Under the pieces are notes generated by a model. The model was not told the DNA's origin and ran no database searches. It was given only the letters and a program-made list of their open reading frames with translations. A stretch of 38,161 bases of DNA. Source: Clostridia bacterium. Lineage in GTDB: Bacteria > Bacillota_A > Clostridia > Lachnospirales > Lachnospiraceae. The stretch covers positions 1 through 38,161 of the forward strand of contig JAAYYM010000072.1 of the NCBI GenBank assembly GCA_012515365.1, read 5' to 3'. The translations under genes were made by a program, and so were the position numbers. Numbering within the stretch: the first letter of the stretch is position 1; each line of letters starts with the position of its first letter. Positions 24,543 through 32,908 of this stretch are shown here, piece after piece.

Positions 24543-25886
24543 CTATCCAATCATGATTTTTTCGAGTGGACGTTCAATTGGAACATGCACTCTTTTTTCT
24601 GATAAAACAAGCGCCAGTGACAACCCTCCGACACGTCCGCCAAACATCAAAAACATAATAATACATTTTGACAATGCCGATAAGCCCGGTGTAATGCCGG
24701 TAGTCAGCCCAACCGTACCGGCTGCTGATACTGTCTCAAACAATACCTGTCTTAGATTAATCGGTTCAATCGCGCAGATCACCAATGATGCAGCTAAAAT
24801 AGCAATCATATAAATGGAAACAATTGCAGCTGCCTGTCTTGCGATCGTGTCTTCTAATTTTCTCTTGAAGACTGTTATATTCGGTGAATGACTGCATGTG
24901 GCTGATATACTCATAATCAAAACCAACAAGGTAGTCGTCTTGATTCCTCCGGCTGTAGATCCCGGATTTCCTCCGATAAACATCAGAACAATGGTCAAAA
25001 TGCTGCCACTTTCTGATAATGCATTGATGTCGGTAGTGTTAAACCCTGCTGTTCTAGGAGTCGTTGCTTCAAAAAGAGAGGCTGTCAAACGTTCCAAAAA
25101 GCTCATCCCCTCCTGTGTAGCATGAAATTCAAATATAAAGAAAAGAATGGTTCCACCGATAAGCAAGATTCCGGACATCATTAGTACAAGCTTTGTATGA
25201 AGCTGATAACGACTCCAGCGTAATTTATTTTTGCCTAAATCACTCCATACACTAAAGCCTAATCCTCCGATCAGAATCAGTGCACAAATGGTCAAATTAA
25301 CAATAGGATCACTCGGATAACGCGTGAGGGAAGAAAATTCTTCATATTTCCCCATCAGATCAAAGCCTGCATTACAAAATGCAGAAATAGAATGAAAAAC
25401 TGCAGCATAGATTCCGTCAGCTATTCCGCGCTCGGGAATAAAACGGATTGCCAGCAGACATGCTCCTGTTCCTTCTATTAAAAAAGTCAATGCCGCTACT
25501 TTTTTAACCAATGCTACAATACCACCTACATTAATGGCTCCTGCTGACTGCATGATCAGCTTTCTCTCATGAAGTGATATGTTTCTCTTTAGTACCAAAG
25601 AAAACATCGTGATCACTGTCATAAAACCGATTCCGCCGATCTGTATCAAAATAATGATGATAATCTGACCAAATAAAGACCAGTGTGTATAGGTATCGTA
25701 AACGACCAGCCCCGTTACGCAGGTCGCTGACGTAGCAGTAAACATTGCATCTAAAAAGGGGGTCCATTGTGACTTTGCTGATGCCACAGGAAGACATAAC
25801 AGCAGACTTCCGAGCATGATGAGCATAAAAAATCCGAACGCGATCATCTGAGTATATGTGAATTTAAGTTTCCATTTCTTTTTCAT
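24543..25886 (-). CDS. trkH: Trk/Ktr potassium transporter membrane subunit
   Basis: The integral-membrane ion-conducting subunit with four pore loops: TATSATCVTGLVV, SISAFCNAGFD, GGNPGSTAGGIKTTT and SAAGTVGLTTGIT, each with the key selectivity-filter glycine. A start at 25886 (MKKKWKLKF) has AGAGG 6 nt upstream; a TTG at 25910 in the same frame lacks a ribosome site. The length of about 447 residues is closer to KtrB (about 450) than to proteobacterial TrkH (about 480). Whether the cotransported ion is Na+ or H+ is not readable. It forms a unit with trkA downstream and lies 32 bp after the GT-C-type membrane protein. Confidence 0.93.
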   Translation of the reverse strand: MKKKWKLKFTYTQMIAFGFFMLIMLGSLLLCLPVASAKSQWTPFLDAMFTATSATCVTGLVVYDTYTHWSLFGQIIIIILIQIGGIGFMTVITMFSLVLKRNISLHERKLIMQSAGAINVGGIVALVKKVAALTFLIEGTGACLLAIRFIPERGIADGIYAAVFHSISAFCNAGFDLMGKYEEFSSLTRYPSDPIVNLTICALILIGGLGFSVWSDLGKNKLRWSRYQLHTKLVLMMSGILLIGGTILFFIFEFHATQEGMSFLERLTASLFEATTPRTAGFNTTDINALSESGSILTIVLMFIGGNPGSTAGGIKTTTLLVLIMSISATCSHSPNITVFKRKLEDTIARQAAAIVSIYMIAILAASLVICAIEPINLRQVLFETVSAAGTVGLTTGITPGLSALSKCIIMFLMFGGRVGGLSLALVLSEKRVHVPIERPLEKIMIG

Positions 25887-25918
25887 TTCATTCCTCTTAT
25901 TCAAGCCCAACCGGTATG

Positions 25919-27382
25919 CTACTCCTCACGTAAATATAATGTCCCCAAATCATTTGAATAAACAAACTGATAGCTCTGGTCGATCTGTTCTCCGATAAAA
26001 TCAAGTTCTTCATGAACATGATTGCTCGTGAGCAGCCACTTTGGGGGTGTATTTTCCATATATTGAATCAAGTCCTCTTTGATCTTAGGACTTAGCTGTG
26101 CAAAAAAGGGTGTATTGACCGGGTACTTATAATCAGGCAGCATGCCGGTAATCTCAAACCAAATCATATCTACATTGTAGCAGTAAACCTCACCCTGTTC
26201 CCACTCCGGGATCAACATCGCCAGATTAACCGCATTCTGGTAATATTCCTCGTAGTAAGGATCATTCCGATCATAGATTGCTGTCTTGATGCTGCTAACA
26301 CTTGAATCTTCATAATATCCCAATATAGCAAAAAAAGCAATAAGACAAACCAGTTGTCGCTTTTTAAAGCTTATGATAAAAGGCTGATTGATCTTTAAAA
26401 ACAAAACCAACGCCATGACAAGTACAGGAATGGTTGTCGTAAAGTAATATACAAACGGTGTCCCGAAATGCAGCAGTAGATAAGTGATCACTGAACTAAA
26501 CATCAAAATCAAACGATGCTCTCTTTTCAGTTCTTTCCTATATAATAAAGCAACCAGAAATGCAAATATGCAGCCTGAAAGCTTCAGCTCCCATGACAGA
26601 TTAAATAATTCATCGAAATCAATAGAACGCTTAAAGCCAAACATAAATACTGCATAAAACATATCTCCCAATGTATGATTCAGACTAAAATAAATAATCA
26701 GTGGCAAAGCGGCTACCGCAAGTCCGCCTAATACATAAATACAGAATTTGAAGAATTCCTTCCACTCGTGATCCAGTAAATAAAGAAGTGCAAATGCCAA
26801 TATGATTCCTGCAATTACAGAAGCAACCGTTATTTTAGAAAACACAATGATACCCATGCATAAGCCAAATATAAATGAAGTAACAGGCATGTGTTTAAAA
26901 GTCTGATCCTTGATCCTTTTCATCGCCAGATACATGCAGAGCAGACTAAGAGGAAGACAAAATTCCTCTAATGTATTTCCACCCCAGATCATGGTTAGAT
27001 GTAGGAAATAAAACTGTATGATGATAAATACACTTTTAAGTTTTGAAAGATACAGCTGTGCGATCTGGTAAATCAAGATAACAGAAGCATATAAAAATGG
27101 AATTTGAAGAAGAAAGATACCTGTCCTTCCCTTACAGATCAGCTGTCCCAATGCCTGTAGAAAGAAAAAATAAGGCCCTTTCAAATCAAAGAAGTCCCGA
27201 TATGGCACCCAGCCATTTAGAATTCCTCTTCCTGCCATGGAAAAAAAAGAAGCATCACATCCATACCATTTAGGCAGCAATGGAGTCGTCCAAAAAGAAA
27301 ATAATAATAAGAACAAAACAGTCGTCCCAAACAAAATCAGATATTCAATTAAATTTTGAATAGAAAGTTTTTCTTTTTTCAT
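25919..27382 (-). CDS. GT-C-type membrane glycosyltransferase-like protein (family 39-like)
   Basis: A 487-residue polytopic membrane protein with about ten to eleven hydrophobic helices. The first extracytoplasmic loop carries YGCDASFFSMAGRGILNG and then PYRDFFDLKGP, the pattern of PMT/ArnT-like GT-C enzymes that transfer sugars from polyprenyl carriers outside the membrane; the Asp in CDAS is the expected catalytic-loop acid. The soluble C-terminus begins around residue 370. The acceptor is unknown. No ribosome site precedes the ATG at 27382; a TATAAT (27395-27390 on this strand) lies only 7 nt before it, which would give a nearly leaderless mRNA. It is the first gene of the long minus-strand run. 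Confidence 0.78.
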   Translation of the reverse strand: MKKEKLSIQNLIEYLILFGTTVLFLLLFSFWTTPLLPKWYGCDASFFSMAGRGILNGWVPYRDFFDLKGPYFFFLQALGQLICKGRTGIFLLQIPFLYASVILIYQIAQLYLSKLKSVFIIIQFYFLHLTMIWGGNTLEEFCLPLSLLCMYLAMKRIKDQTFKHMPVTSFIFGLCMGIIVFSKITVASVIAGIILAFALLYLLDHEWKEFFKFCIYVLGGLAVAALPLIIYFSLNHTLGDMFYAVFMFGFKRSIDFDELFNLSWELKLSGCIFAFLVALLYRKELKREHRLILMFSSVITYLLLHFGTPFVYYFTTTIPVLVMALVLFLKINQPFIISFKKRQLVCLIAFFAILGYYEDSSVSSIKTAIYDRNDPYYEEYYQNAVNLAMLIPEWEQGEVYCYNVDMIWFEITGMLPDYKYPVNTPFFAQLSPKIKEDLIQYMENTPPKWLLTSNHVHEELDFIGEQIDQSYQFVYSNDLGTLYLREE

Positions 27383-27402
27383 ATACGTATTATATTATAT
27401 TC

Positions 27403-27411
27403 TGTTATAAT
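27403..27411 (+). promoter_or_regulatory. Extended -10 promoter of the 27462-29641 pair
   Basis: TG (27403-27404), one base and TATAAT (27406-27411) form an extended -10 with no clear -35. The predicted start near 27418 is about 44 nt before the ATG at 27462. Confidence 0.6.
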
Positions 27412-27461
27412 ATGATAGTAGTACTTTTTCATAATTTTTGCATAAAAATGGGAGATTCTTT

Positions 27462-27920
27462 ATGAATGAACATGAACGAAATCAAAAAGAAGCAATTGTC
27501 CGCGAGTATCGTGATGAGGCTTTAGCACTTGCCAGATATCTACCTTGGTTTGAATCAAAGAGAGGCGAGTCTCTGACCGGCATCTATGAAGGTGAAAATG
27601 GCATAAAAACCATTCCCCTTCCTGTTTACGATTCTAAGCTGCTTGCTTTTGTCAAAGAGGCACAGGCAGGTAACCTCATGGATCGAAATTACCCATATGT
27701 ATACTCTAGAAATCAGATTCGGACACATGCGGATGAACAGCGCCTGATCGCGCAGGCCAGATTAAAAGATTTCTTTACTCTGCAAGGCATACTAAGTAAA
27801 TACGTATTAGAAGGCATGCGCCGTTCTACGGTATGGACAGTTGCCGTACAGGAAGAATTGTTCTTAAACATATTAAAGCAGTTCACTATTATCTTTGATC
27901 AAAAAAATATAAAGGAATAA
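27462..27920 (+). CDS. Conserved-looking protein of unknown function next to an EAL gene
   Basis: 152 residues starting at the ATG at 27462, with GGGAG 7 nt upstream; an in-frame TTG at 27438 has no ribosome site. No family was recognised. It is soluble, charged and mainly helical: an N-terminal helix rich in Glu, Arg and Ala (EHERNQKEAIVREYRDEALA), a middle part with YEGENGIKTIPLPVYDSKLLAFVKEA, then a helical C-terminus with basic stretches and no membrane segment. It is 8 bp before the c-di-GMP phosphodiesterase on the same strand behind one promoter, so it may act in the same signalling step (inference). Codon use resembles the neighbours. Confidence 0.8.
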   Translation: MNEHERNQKEAIVREYRDEALALARYLPWFESKRGESLTGIYEGENGIKTIPLPVYDSKLLAFVKEAQAGNLMDRNYPYVYSRNQIRTHADEQRLIAQARLKDFFTLQGILSKYVLEGMRRSTVWTVAVQEELFLNILKQFTIIFDQKNIKE

Positions 27921-27928
27921 ATGCTTAA

Positions 27929-29641
27929 ATGAAAGACACACCAAAAAACAAATCAGAGCAGATAAAAGAGAACGTACTCAGTAAAACTGCTTCTGATTTT
28001 CTCAAAAAAATATTTGACTATCAGATGGATATCACAAAACTGCCCTATTGTCTGATGTTATTAGCAGATGATATGAAACTTGGTCAGATTCATGTTGCTT
28101 ATCATAATACTGAATCCAAATTTCAGGACATCACTCCCTATAAACGTTATGACACCCTGCTTTTGAATGAACCAGACTATGTCTATTTCTATTCGATTGA
28201 AAAACCCGATGATGTAAGCGTGCAGTTTTGGAAAATGGATCCTTCTGTCATATGGGAAGAAACTGACATCCAGAATATGATTGATTTGTCTCGTTTTCTT
28301 CTGATCTACTTAGGACATTATAAATATCTGCACAAAGCAAAATATGCACTCACCCATGATGATTTTACCGGACTGGTCAATCTGAATGGATTTACACAGA
28401 CGCTTGCAGATCTGATCAATCATGAGCGTGCTTCAAAGTATTCCATTGTTTGTCTAAGTGCGTTTCGTTTTCGTATGATCCATCAGGAATACGGTCATGA
28501 TTTTGGAAGCAGGATTTCTTATCAGATGGCAAATAATCTAAAAGTACTAGTTGAATCATTTTCTACGGAGCATACAATTGCACGCCTGATCAATGACAGT
28601 TTTGCAATTCTCATACAAAATACTTATGTTGATCAGTTTATTGACACACTTTCAGAATTCGAAATCAACCTGACGTATGGACAAAAGGAAATTCGTCAAA
28701 AGGTACTGTTTAATATAGGAATCTATCACATCAAAGAGTCGGATACTTCGCCTGCTCTTCCGATCGAATACGCAATGGCTGCTTATGCTCTTTCGAGGCA
28801 AAGCAATAAACCCGACATCGTATTCTATAATAATGAAGTACAACAGCTGTTTTTGCGTGAGCGTGAAATTGAAACAAAAATGCATGATGCCTTAAATAAT
28901 AAAGAATTTCTAGTATATTATCAGCCTAAGATTGATCTGAACTCCTTGTGTATCTGCGGAGCTGAGGCACTCGTTCGCTGGTCAACCGAAAAGCGAATCC
29001 TTGCACCGATCGAGTTTATTCCTATTTTTGAACGAAACGGATTTATTTGCAGCATTGATTTCTTTGTATTGGAAAAGGTATGTAAGGATTTGCGTAACTG
29101 GCTGGATCAGGGTTATGATGTCGTACCGATTTCAGTGAATTTTTCAAGAGTTCATCTGGCTGACAGCAGTTTTGCTGAAAAGATTGTAAAGATCGTAAAA
29201 AAACACAGAATCCCTACGCGTTACATTGAAATAGAATTTACAGAAAGTGCAGAAATGGAAGACAGTGAAGTCCTCATACATGCAATTGATATATTGAAAT
29301 CCTACGGAATATCATGCTCTATGGATGACTTTGGAACAGGCTATTCCTCTCTTTCACTACTCACAGACACTCCTGTGGATGTCCTGAAAATCGACAAGTC
29401 ACTGCTTGATGCTGATACTGTTACAAGTAGAGAAAAGGTGATTTTATCAAACATCGTGCGTATGGTGCGGGCACTTAATATTGATGTCATCATGGAGGGG
29501 GTTGAAACCGTAGAGCAGGCAGATTTTCTAAAGCAAATCAACTGTACCCATGCCCAGGGATTTCTATTTGATAAGCCGCTGCCCTTGCATGAATTCGAGC
29601 AGCGACTCAAAAAAATTCAATATGAAGATCCATCTATGTAA
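27929..29641 (+). CDS. c-di-GMP phosphodiesterase: N-terminal domain, degenerate GGDEF, intact EAL
   Basis: A 570-residue soluble protein. Residues 1 to about 135 are an unassigned sensory-type segment. Residues about 136-300 have GGDEF-domain spacing (THDDFTGLVNLNGF), but the active-site loop reads RLINDSFAIL (219-228), so cyclase activity is not expected. Residues about 315-565 are an EAL domain with all expected metal and catalytic residues: Glu346 in GAEALVRW, Asn404 in SVNFSR, Glu439 in EFTES, Asp466/Asp467 in MDDFGTGYSS, Lys487 in LKID, Glu523 in EGVET and Gln543 in AQGF. It should hydrolyse c-di-GMP to pGpG. A terminator follows immediately. Confidence 0.93.
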   Translation: MKDTPKNKSEQIKENVLSKTASDFLKKIFDYQMDITKLPYCLMLLADDMKLGQIHVAYHNTESKFQDITPYKRYDTLLLNEPDYVYFYSIEKPDDVSVQFWKMDPSVIWEETDIQNMIDLSRFLLIYLGHYKYLHKAKYALTHDDFTGLVNLNGFTQTLADLINHERASKYSIVCLSAFRFRMIHQEYGHDFGSRISYQMANNLKVLVESFSTEHTIARLINDSFAILIQNTYVDQFIDTLSEFEINLTYGQKEIRQKVLFNIGIYHIKESDTSPALPIEYAMAAYALSRQSNKPDIVFYNNEVQQLFLREREIETKMHDALNNKEFLVYYQPKIDLNSLCICGAEALVRWSTEKRILAPIEFIPIFERNGFICSIDFFVLEKVCKDLRNWLDQGYDVVPISVNFSRVHLADSSFAEKIVKIVKKHRIPTRYIEIEFTESAEMEDSEVLIHAIDILKSYGISCSMDDFGTGYSSLSLLTDTPVDVLKIDKSLLDADTVTSREKVILSNIVRMVRALNIDVIMEGVETVEQADFLKQINCTHAQGFLFDKPLPLHEFEQRLKKIQYEDPSM

Positions 29642-29646
29642 GTATT

Positions 29647-29684
29647 AAGGGACTTACTCAGCCTGTGAGTTAAGTTCCTTTTTT
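29647..29684 (+). terminator. Intrinsic terminator of the EAL gene
   Basis: AAGGGACTTA (29647-29656) pairs with TAAGTTCCTT (29671-29680), inner CTCA/TGAG, and T6 follows (29679-29684). It overlaps the last codons of the convergent 29654-30199 gene. Confidence 0.85.
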
Positions 29685-30199
29685 GATCTTGAAGAACGTT
29701 TCGACTGTAGTACTTTTGCTGCCTCGCGTACTGCATTGTCACTTTCTTCTTCCTCTGATACAGTCTCATATCCAACACCCTTTGACGGTACTGTGCTGAT
29801 CAGCTGAACGGTACCCTCCCTTACATTTACAGATGCCATTGATTTGGCATTTTTTGCAAGTGTTCTCTGATGCTTTACTGCTCTTCTGTGCTGGATCACA
29901 TCTTCGATGTCATCACCTAGTACCTTTGTCAGACGACCTACTAATTTTGAAAAATATCTGGCAATCGGCTCTAATAAAAGTCCTGACAGATATTCCAGCT
30001 GCGGAATAGCCTTTCCTCCGAAAAACGCAATCAGTGCAATCGCAGCATACCCAATCAGTATAATCCCATATTTTTGAAATCCACATACCATTTTTGTCAG
30101 TGAAAATCCTTCCCGATACCATCCGTTGCTAATTCCGATTACCTGATTAATCACCATCAGTGCACATAAAATTAATAATAAGACCATACTAATACTCAT
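29654..30199 (-). CDS. Small membrane protein with charged C-terminal tail, function unknown
   Basis: 181 residues from ATG at 30199, with GGGG 8 nt upstream; the frame continues to 30226, where only a TTG and an ATG lacking ribosome sites are available. Two hydrophobic segments are seen: SMVLLLILCALMVINQVIGI (about 4-23) and GIILIGYAAIALIAFFGG (about 44-61). An amphipathic region and a long charged tail follow, with RRAVKHQRTLAKNA and an acidic EEEESD stretch. No family was recognised. It is monocistronic, convergent with the EAL gene, and its stop lies inside that gene's terminator hairpin. Confidence 0.75.
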   Translation of the reverse strand: MSISMVLLLILCALMVINQVIGISNGWYREGFSLTKMVCGFQKYGIILIGYAAIALIAFFGGKAIPQLEYLSGLLLEPIARYFSKLVGRLTKVLGDDIEDVIQHRRAVKHQRTLAKNAKSMASVNVREGTVQLISTVPSKGVGYETVSEEEESDNAVREAAKVLQSKRSSRSKKELNSQAE

Positions 30200-30246
30200 T
30201 TTATTTTCCCCTTTCATCCTTAACAATTCACTCGGTGCTCTTCCAT

Positions 30247-30252
30247 ATTATA
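30247..30252 (-). promoter_or_regulatory. Candidate -10 box of the 29654-30199 gene
   Basis: TATAAT on the minus strand about 48 nt before the chosen ATG; no convincing -35 at 16-18 nt. Confidence 0.4.
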
Positions 30253-30348
30253 ATATGTTTTTCGACAAATATCTACCTATTGAATAAAGTTTCATGCAGT
30301 TAGATTATCTTGTAAAATCCTTAGATATCGCATTCGATAATTCCATGG

Positions 30349-30377
30349 TTGACAAGCATTTGCAACTATGATATAAA
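30349..30377 (+). promoter_or_regulatory. Promoter of tRNA-Trp
   Basis: TTGACA (30349-30354), a 17-nt spacer and TATAAA (30372-30377). The predicted start near 30384 falls at the left end of a perfect palindrome. Confidence 0.8.
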
Positions 30378-30384
30378 TAATAAG

Positions 30385-30400
30385 CGGGTCAAATTTGACC
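30385..30400. repeat. Perfect 16-bp palindrome at the tRNA-Trp transcription start
   Basis: GGGTCAAATTTGACCC, flanked by TAAG/CTTA, lies between the -10 box and the mature tRNA. It could be an operator or a 5' leader hairpin removed with the precursor. Confidence 0.6.
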
Positions 30401-30409
30401 CACTTATTT

Positions 30410-30480
30410 AGGGGATTGGTCAAGTGGTATGACAAGGGTCTCCAAAACCTTTAGTGGGAGTTCGATTCTCTCATCCCCTG
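30410..30480 (+). tRNA. tRNA-Trp (anticodon CCA)
   Basis: The acceptor stem AGGGGAT (30410-30416) pairs with ATCCCCT (30473-30479), discriminator G30480. The anticodon stem AGGGT/ACCTT encloses loop CTCCAAA, so the anticodon is CCA, reading UGG. The T arm is GGGAG-TTCGATT-CTCTC. The 3' CCA is not encoded. The gene is solitary, with its own promoter and terminator. Confidence 0.95.
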
Positions 30481-30510
30481 TTGTTTTTAACTAAAAACAA
30501 TTGAAGTAAA

Positions 30511-30539
30511 AAAGAAACCAAAAATGGTTTCTTTTTTTA
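30511..30539 (+). terminator. Terminator of tRNA-Trp
   Basis: AAAGAAACC (30511-30519) pairs with GGTTTCTTT (30526-30534), loop AAAAAT, followed by T-run. A second AT-rich hairpin TTGTTTTT/AAAAACAA (30481-30500) precedes it. Confidence 0.85.
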
Positions 30540-30599
30540 TTTAAACCCATAGAATTATGAGTTTCGCAATTGTCTGATTTTCACAAAATAAGTGAGGAG

Positions 30600-31469
30600 T
30601 CAAAACAGCGTCAACTGCTCGACTGCCTCATGCGATTCATATTCATGCATATAATCAAACACACGATGTGGATTGCTGACAATCCCATGTTCTTTGCAGG
30701 TGTTACGAATGATACGCATCAGCTCGTCATTGTGATCACTATTAATTTCATAAGCAAGCCCATATTTTTCATGAAATTTCTGCTTCAGACCCGGAAATTT
30801 CATATCCAAATGCTGATAAAAATATTCACGATCTCCCTCACGCAGAGTCACACCGATTCCAAAACAGATAATTCCATAAACCTTAGCTTCTATACAATAA
30901 TCAAGCAGTCCACGTATATTTTCTTCCGTATCGTTGATCATGGGAAGAAAAGGTGAAAGCCAGACAACCGTTTGAATACCATGGTCTCTCATGATTTTCA
31001 AAACCTCAAATCTCTCTTTGGTCGTACAGACATTGGGTTCGATTTTTTTACATAATTCATCATCATATGTGGTTAATGTCATCTGTACAATGCATTTTGA
31101 CTTTTGATTAATATGCGTAAGTAAATCAAGATCGCGTAAGATCAGATTGGATTTTGTCTGAATAGCCAGACCAAATTCATAACGATCAATGATTTCAAGC
31201 AGACTTCGAGTCAGTCCAAGCTCTTTTTCTAATGGCATGTACGGGTCGGTCATTCCGCCTGTTCCTATCATGCATTTGCTTCGTTTTCCTTTTAGGGCAT
31301 ATTCCAGCAGCTGAGGAGCATTTTTTTTCACTTCAATATCTTCAAATTCATGATTGATCTGATAGCATTTACTCCTCGCATCGCAGTAGATGCAGCCATG
31401 CTGACATCCACGATACATATTCATTCCATTTGTCGCTGATAAAATCCCCTTTGCTTCTACTTCATGCAT
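30600..31469 (-). CDS. SplB-like radical SAM protein
   Basis: A 289-residue protein of the spore-photoproduct-lyase-like radical SAM group (COG1533). The cluster motif is C-x3-C-x2-C in GCQHGCIYCDARSKC (Cys22, Cys26 and Cys29). IGTGGMTDPYMPLEKELGLT and VVWLSPFLPMINDTEENI are characteristic of this group and distinguish it from true spore photoproduct lyase, which has extra C-terminal residues. The substrate is unknown. The start is at 31469 with AAAGGGG about 7 nt upstream, 5 bp after the gatB stop, so it is probably the last gene of the T-box-controlled gat operon. Confidence 0.88.
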   Translation of the reverse strand: MHEVEAKGILSATNGMNMYRGCQHGCIYCDARSKCYQINHEFEDIEVKKNAPQLLEYALKGKRSKCMIGTGGMTDPYMPLEKELGLTRSLLEIIDRYEFGLAIQTKSNLILRDLDLLTHINQKSKCIVQMTLTTYDDELCKKIEPNVCTTKERFEVLKIMRDHGIQTVVWLSPFLPMINDTEENIRGLLDYCIEAKVYGIICFGIGVTLREGDREYFYQHLDMKFPGLKQKFHEKYGLAYEINSDHNDELMRIIRNTCKEHGIVSNPHRVFDYMHEYESHEAVEQLTLF

Positions 31470-31474
31470 GCAGA

Positions 31475-32908
31475 TTACCCCTTTAATAACTCCAGTAAAA
31501 GCTGGTTCACGATACCCGGATCAGCTTTTCCTTTCATCGCCTTCATCGTCTGTCCAACTAAAAAGCCAATTGCACGTTCTTTTCCATTTCGATAATCCAA
31601 AACAGATTGCGGATTTTCTTCAATGATCTTTTGAACAACTGTTTTCAACTCATTTACATCACTGACTGTTGCAAGTCCATGCTCCTTCACATATTGAACC
31701 GGATCAATATCTTCCGAAAACATAATTTCAAAGATTTCTTTTGCAACAGTAGAATTGATGGTATTCTTCTCTGTCAATTTAATCAGATCCGCCAGATGCT
31801 TCGGTGAAAACCGGATATCCTCCGGCTCTTGTTCGTTTTCCTTTAGAAGACGGAAAGTTTCAACCATCAGCCAGTTTGACACCTTTTCCGGATGATCACA
31901 AAGAGCCACGGTCTCCTCAAACAAATCAGCCAAATGCTTAGATCCTGTCAAAATATCTATATCATATTCCGGAATATCATATTCTTTTGCGTATCTGATT
32001 CTCTTTTCATCACGTAATTCTGGCTGTTTTTCCTTAACCTCTTTCAACCATTCATCACTGATCATAATAGGTGGCAGATCCGGTTCCGGAAAGTAACGAT
32101 AATCCTGTGCATCTTCTTTTGAACGCATCGCATAGGAGTATTCCTTGTTGTCATCCCATCGTCTGGTTTCCTGGATGACTTCTTTTCCTTCTTCTAACAA
32201 TTCGATCTGTCTGTTTTTCTCTCCCTCAATTGCTCTGGCGATTGCCTTAAAGGAATTCAGGTTTTTCATTTCAGTTCTTGTACCATATGGCGTGCCAGGT
32301 TCATGGATCGAAAGATTCACGTCAGCACGCATAGATCCCTCTTGGAGTTTACAATCCGATGCACCCAGATACTGAATGATCAGTCTCAGTTTTTCCAGAT
32401 AGGCGATGACTTCATCTGCACTACGCATATCAGCCTCTGATACGATCTCAATCAAAGGTACGCCTGAACGGTTGTAGTCTACCAAAGAGCAGTCCTCCCA
32501 CTCATCATGGATCAGTTTTCCGGCATCCTCTTCCATATGAATTTCATGAATTCGAACCTGTTTTTTTCCTGTCGCGGTCTGTATTTCGACATAGCCATTT
32601 CTGCAAATTGGAAGATAAAGCTGTGAGATCTGATAGTTCTGTGGATTATCCGGATAAAAATAATTCTTACGGTCAAATTTACAATACTGCGTGATGCTGC
32701 AATTTGTAGCAAGTCCAACAGCCATTGCATATTCAACGACTTGTTTATTCAATACAGGAAGGGTCCCTGGCATACCGGTACAAACCGGACAGGTATGTGT
32801 ATTCGGCGCACCACCAAATGCCGTGGAACAGCCACAGAAAATTTTTGTTTTGGTTGCTAATTCTACATGAACTTCAAGTCCGATCACTGTTTCATATTGT
32901 CTGCTCAC
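31475..32908 (-). CDS. gatB: Asp-tRNA(Asn)/Glu-tRNA(Gln) amidotransferase subunit B
   Basis: Binds misacylated tRNA and activates its side-chain carboxylate with ATP so that ammonia from GatA can amidate it. It is 477 residues. Recognisable are the N-terminal YETVIGLEVHVELATKTKIF and GMPGTLPVLNK stretches, NYFYPDNPQNYQISQ, DYNRSGVPLIEIVSE and the C-terminal YqeY-like tRNA-binding domain ending GKADPGIVNQLLLELL. The start is GTG at 32908 inside the gatA stop (4-bp overlap), with GGGGAGG 7 nt upstream. Part of aspS-gatC-gatA-gatB. Confidence 0.97.
   Translation of the reverse strand: MSRQYETVIGLEVHVELATKTKIFCGCSTAFGGAPNTHTCPVCTGMPGTLPVLNKQVVEYAMAVGLATNCSITQYCKFDRKNYFYPDNPQNYQISQLYLPICRNGYVEIQTATGKKQVRIHEIHMEEDAGKLIHDEWEDCSLVDYNRSGVPLIEIVSEADMRSADEVIAYLEKLRLIIQYLGASDCKLQEGSMRADVNLSIHEPGTPYGTRTEMKNLNSFKAIARAIEGEKNRQIELLEEGKEVIQETRRWDDNKEYSYAMRSKEDAQDYRYFPEPDLPPIMISDEWLKEVKEKQPELRDEKRIRYAKEYDIPEYDIDILTGSKHLADLFEETVALCDHPEKVSNWLMVETFRLLKENEQEPEDIRFSPKHLADLIKLTEKNTINSTVAKEIFEIMFSEDIDPVQYVKEHGLATVSDVNELKTVVQKIIEENPQSVLDYRNGKERAIGFLVGQTMKAMKGKADPGIVNQLLLELLKG

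Noticed and set aside
28361..28611. Active diguanylate cyclase domain in the EAL protein
   Set aside because: The GGDEF loop is RLINDSFAIL, lacking the catalytic residues; only the EAL part is intact.
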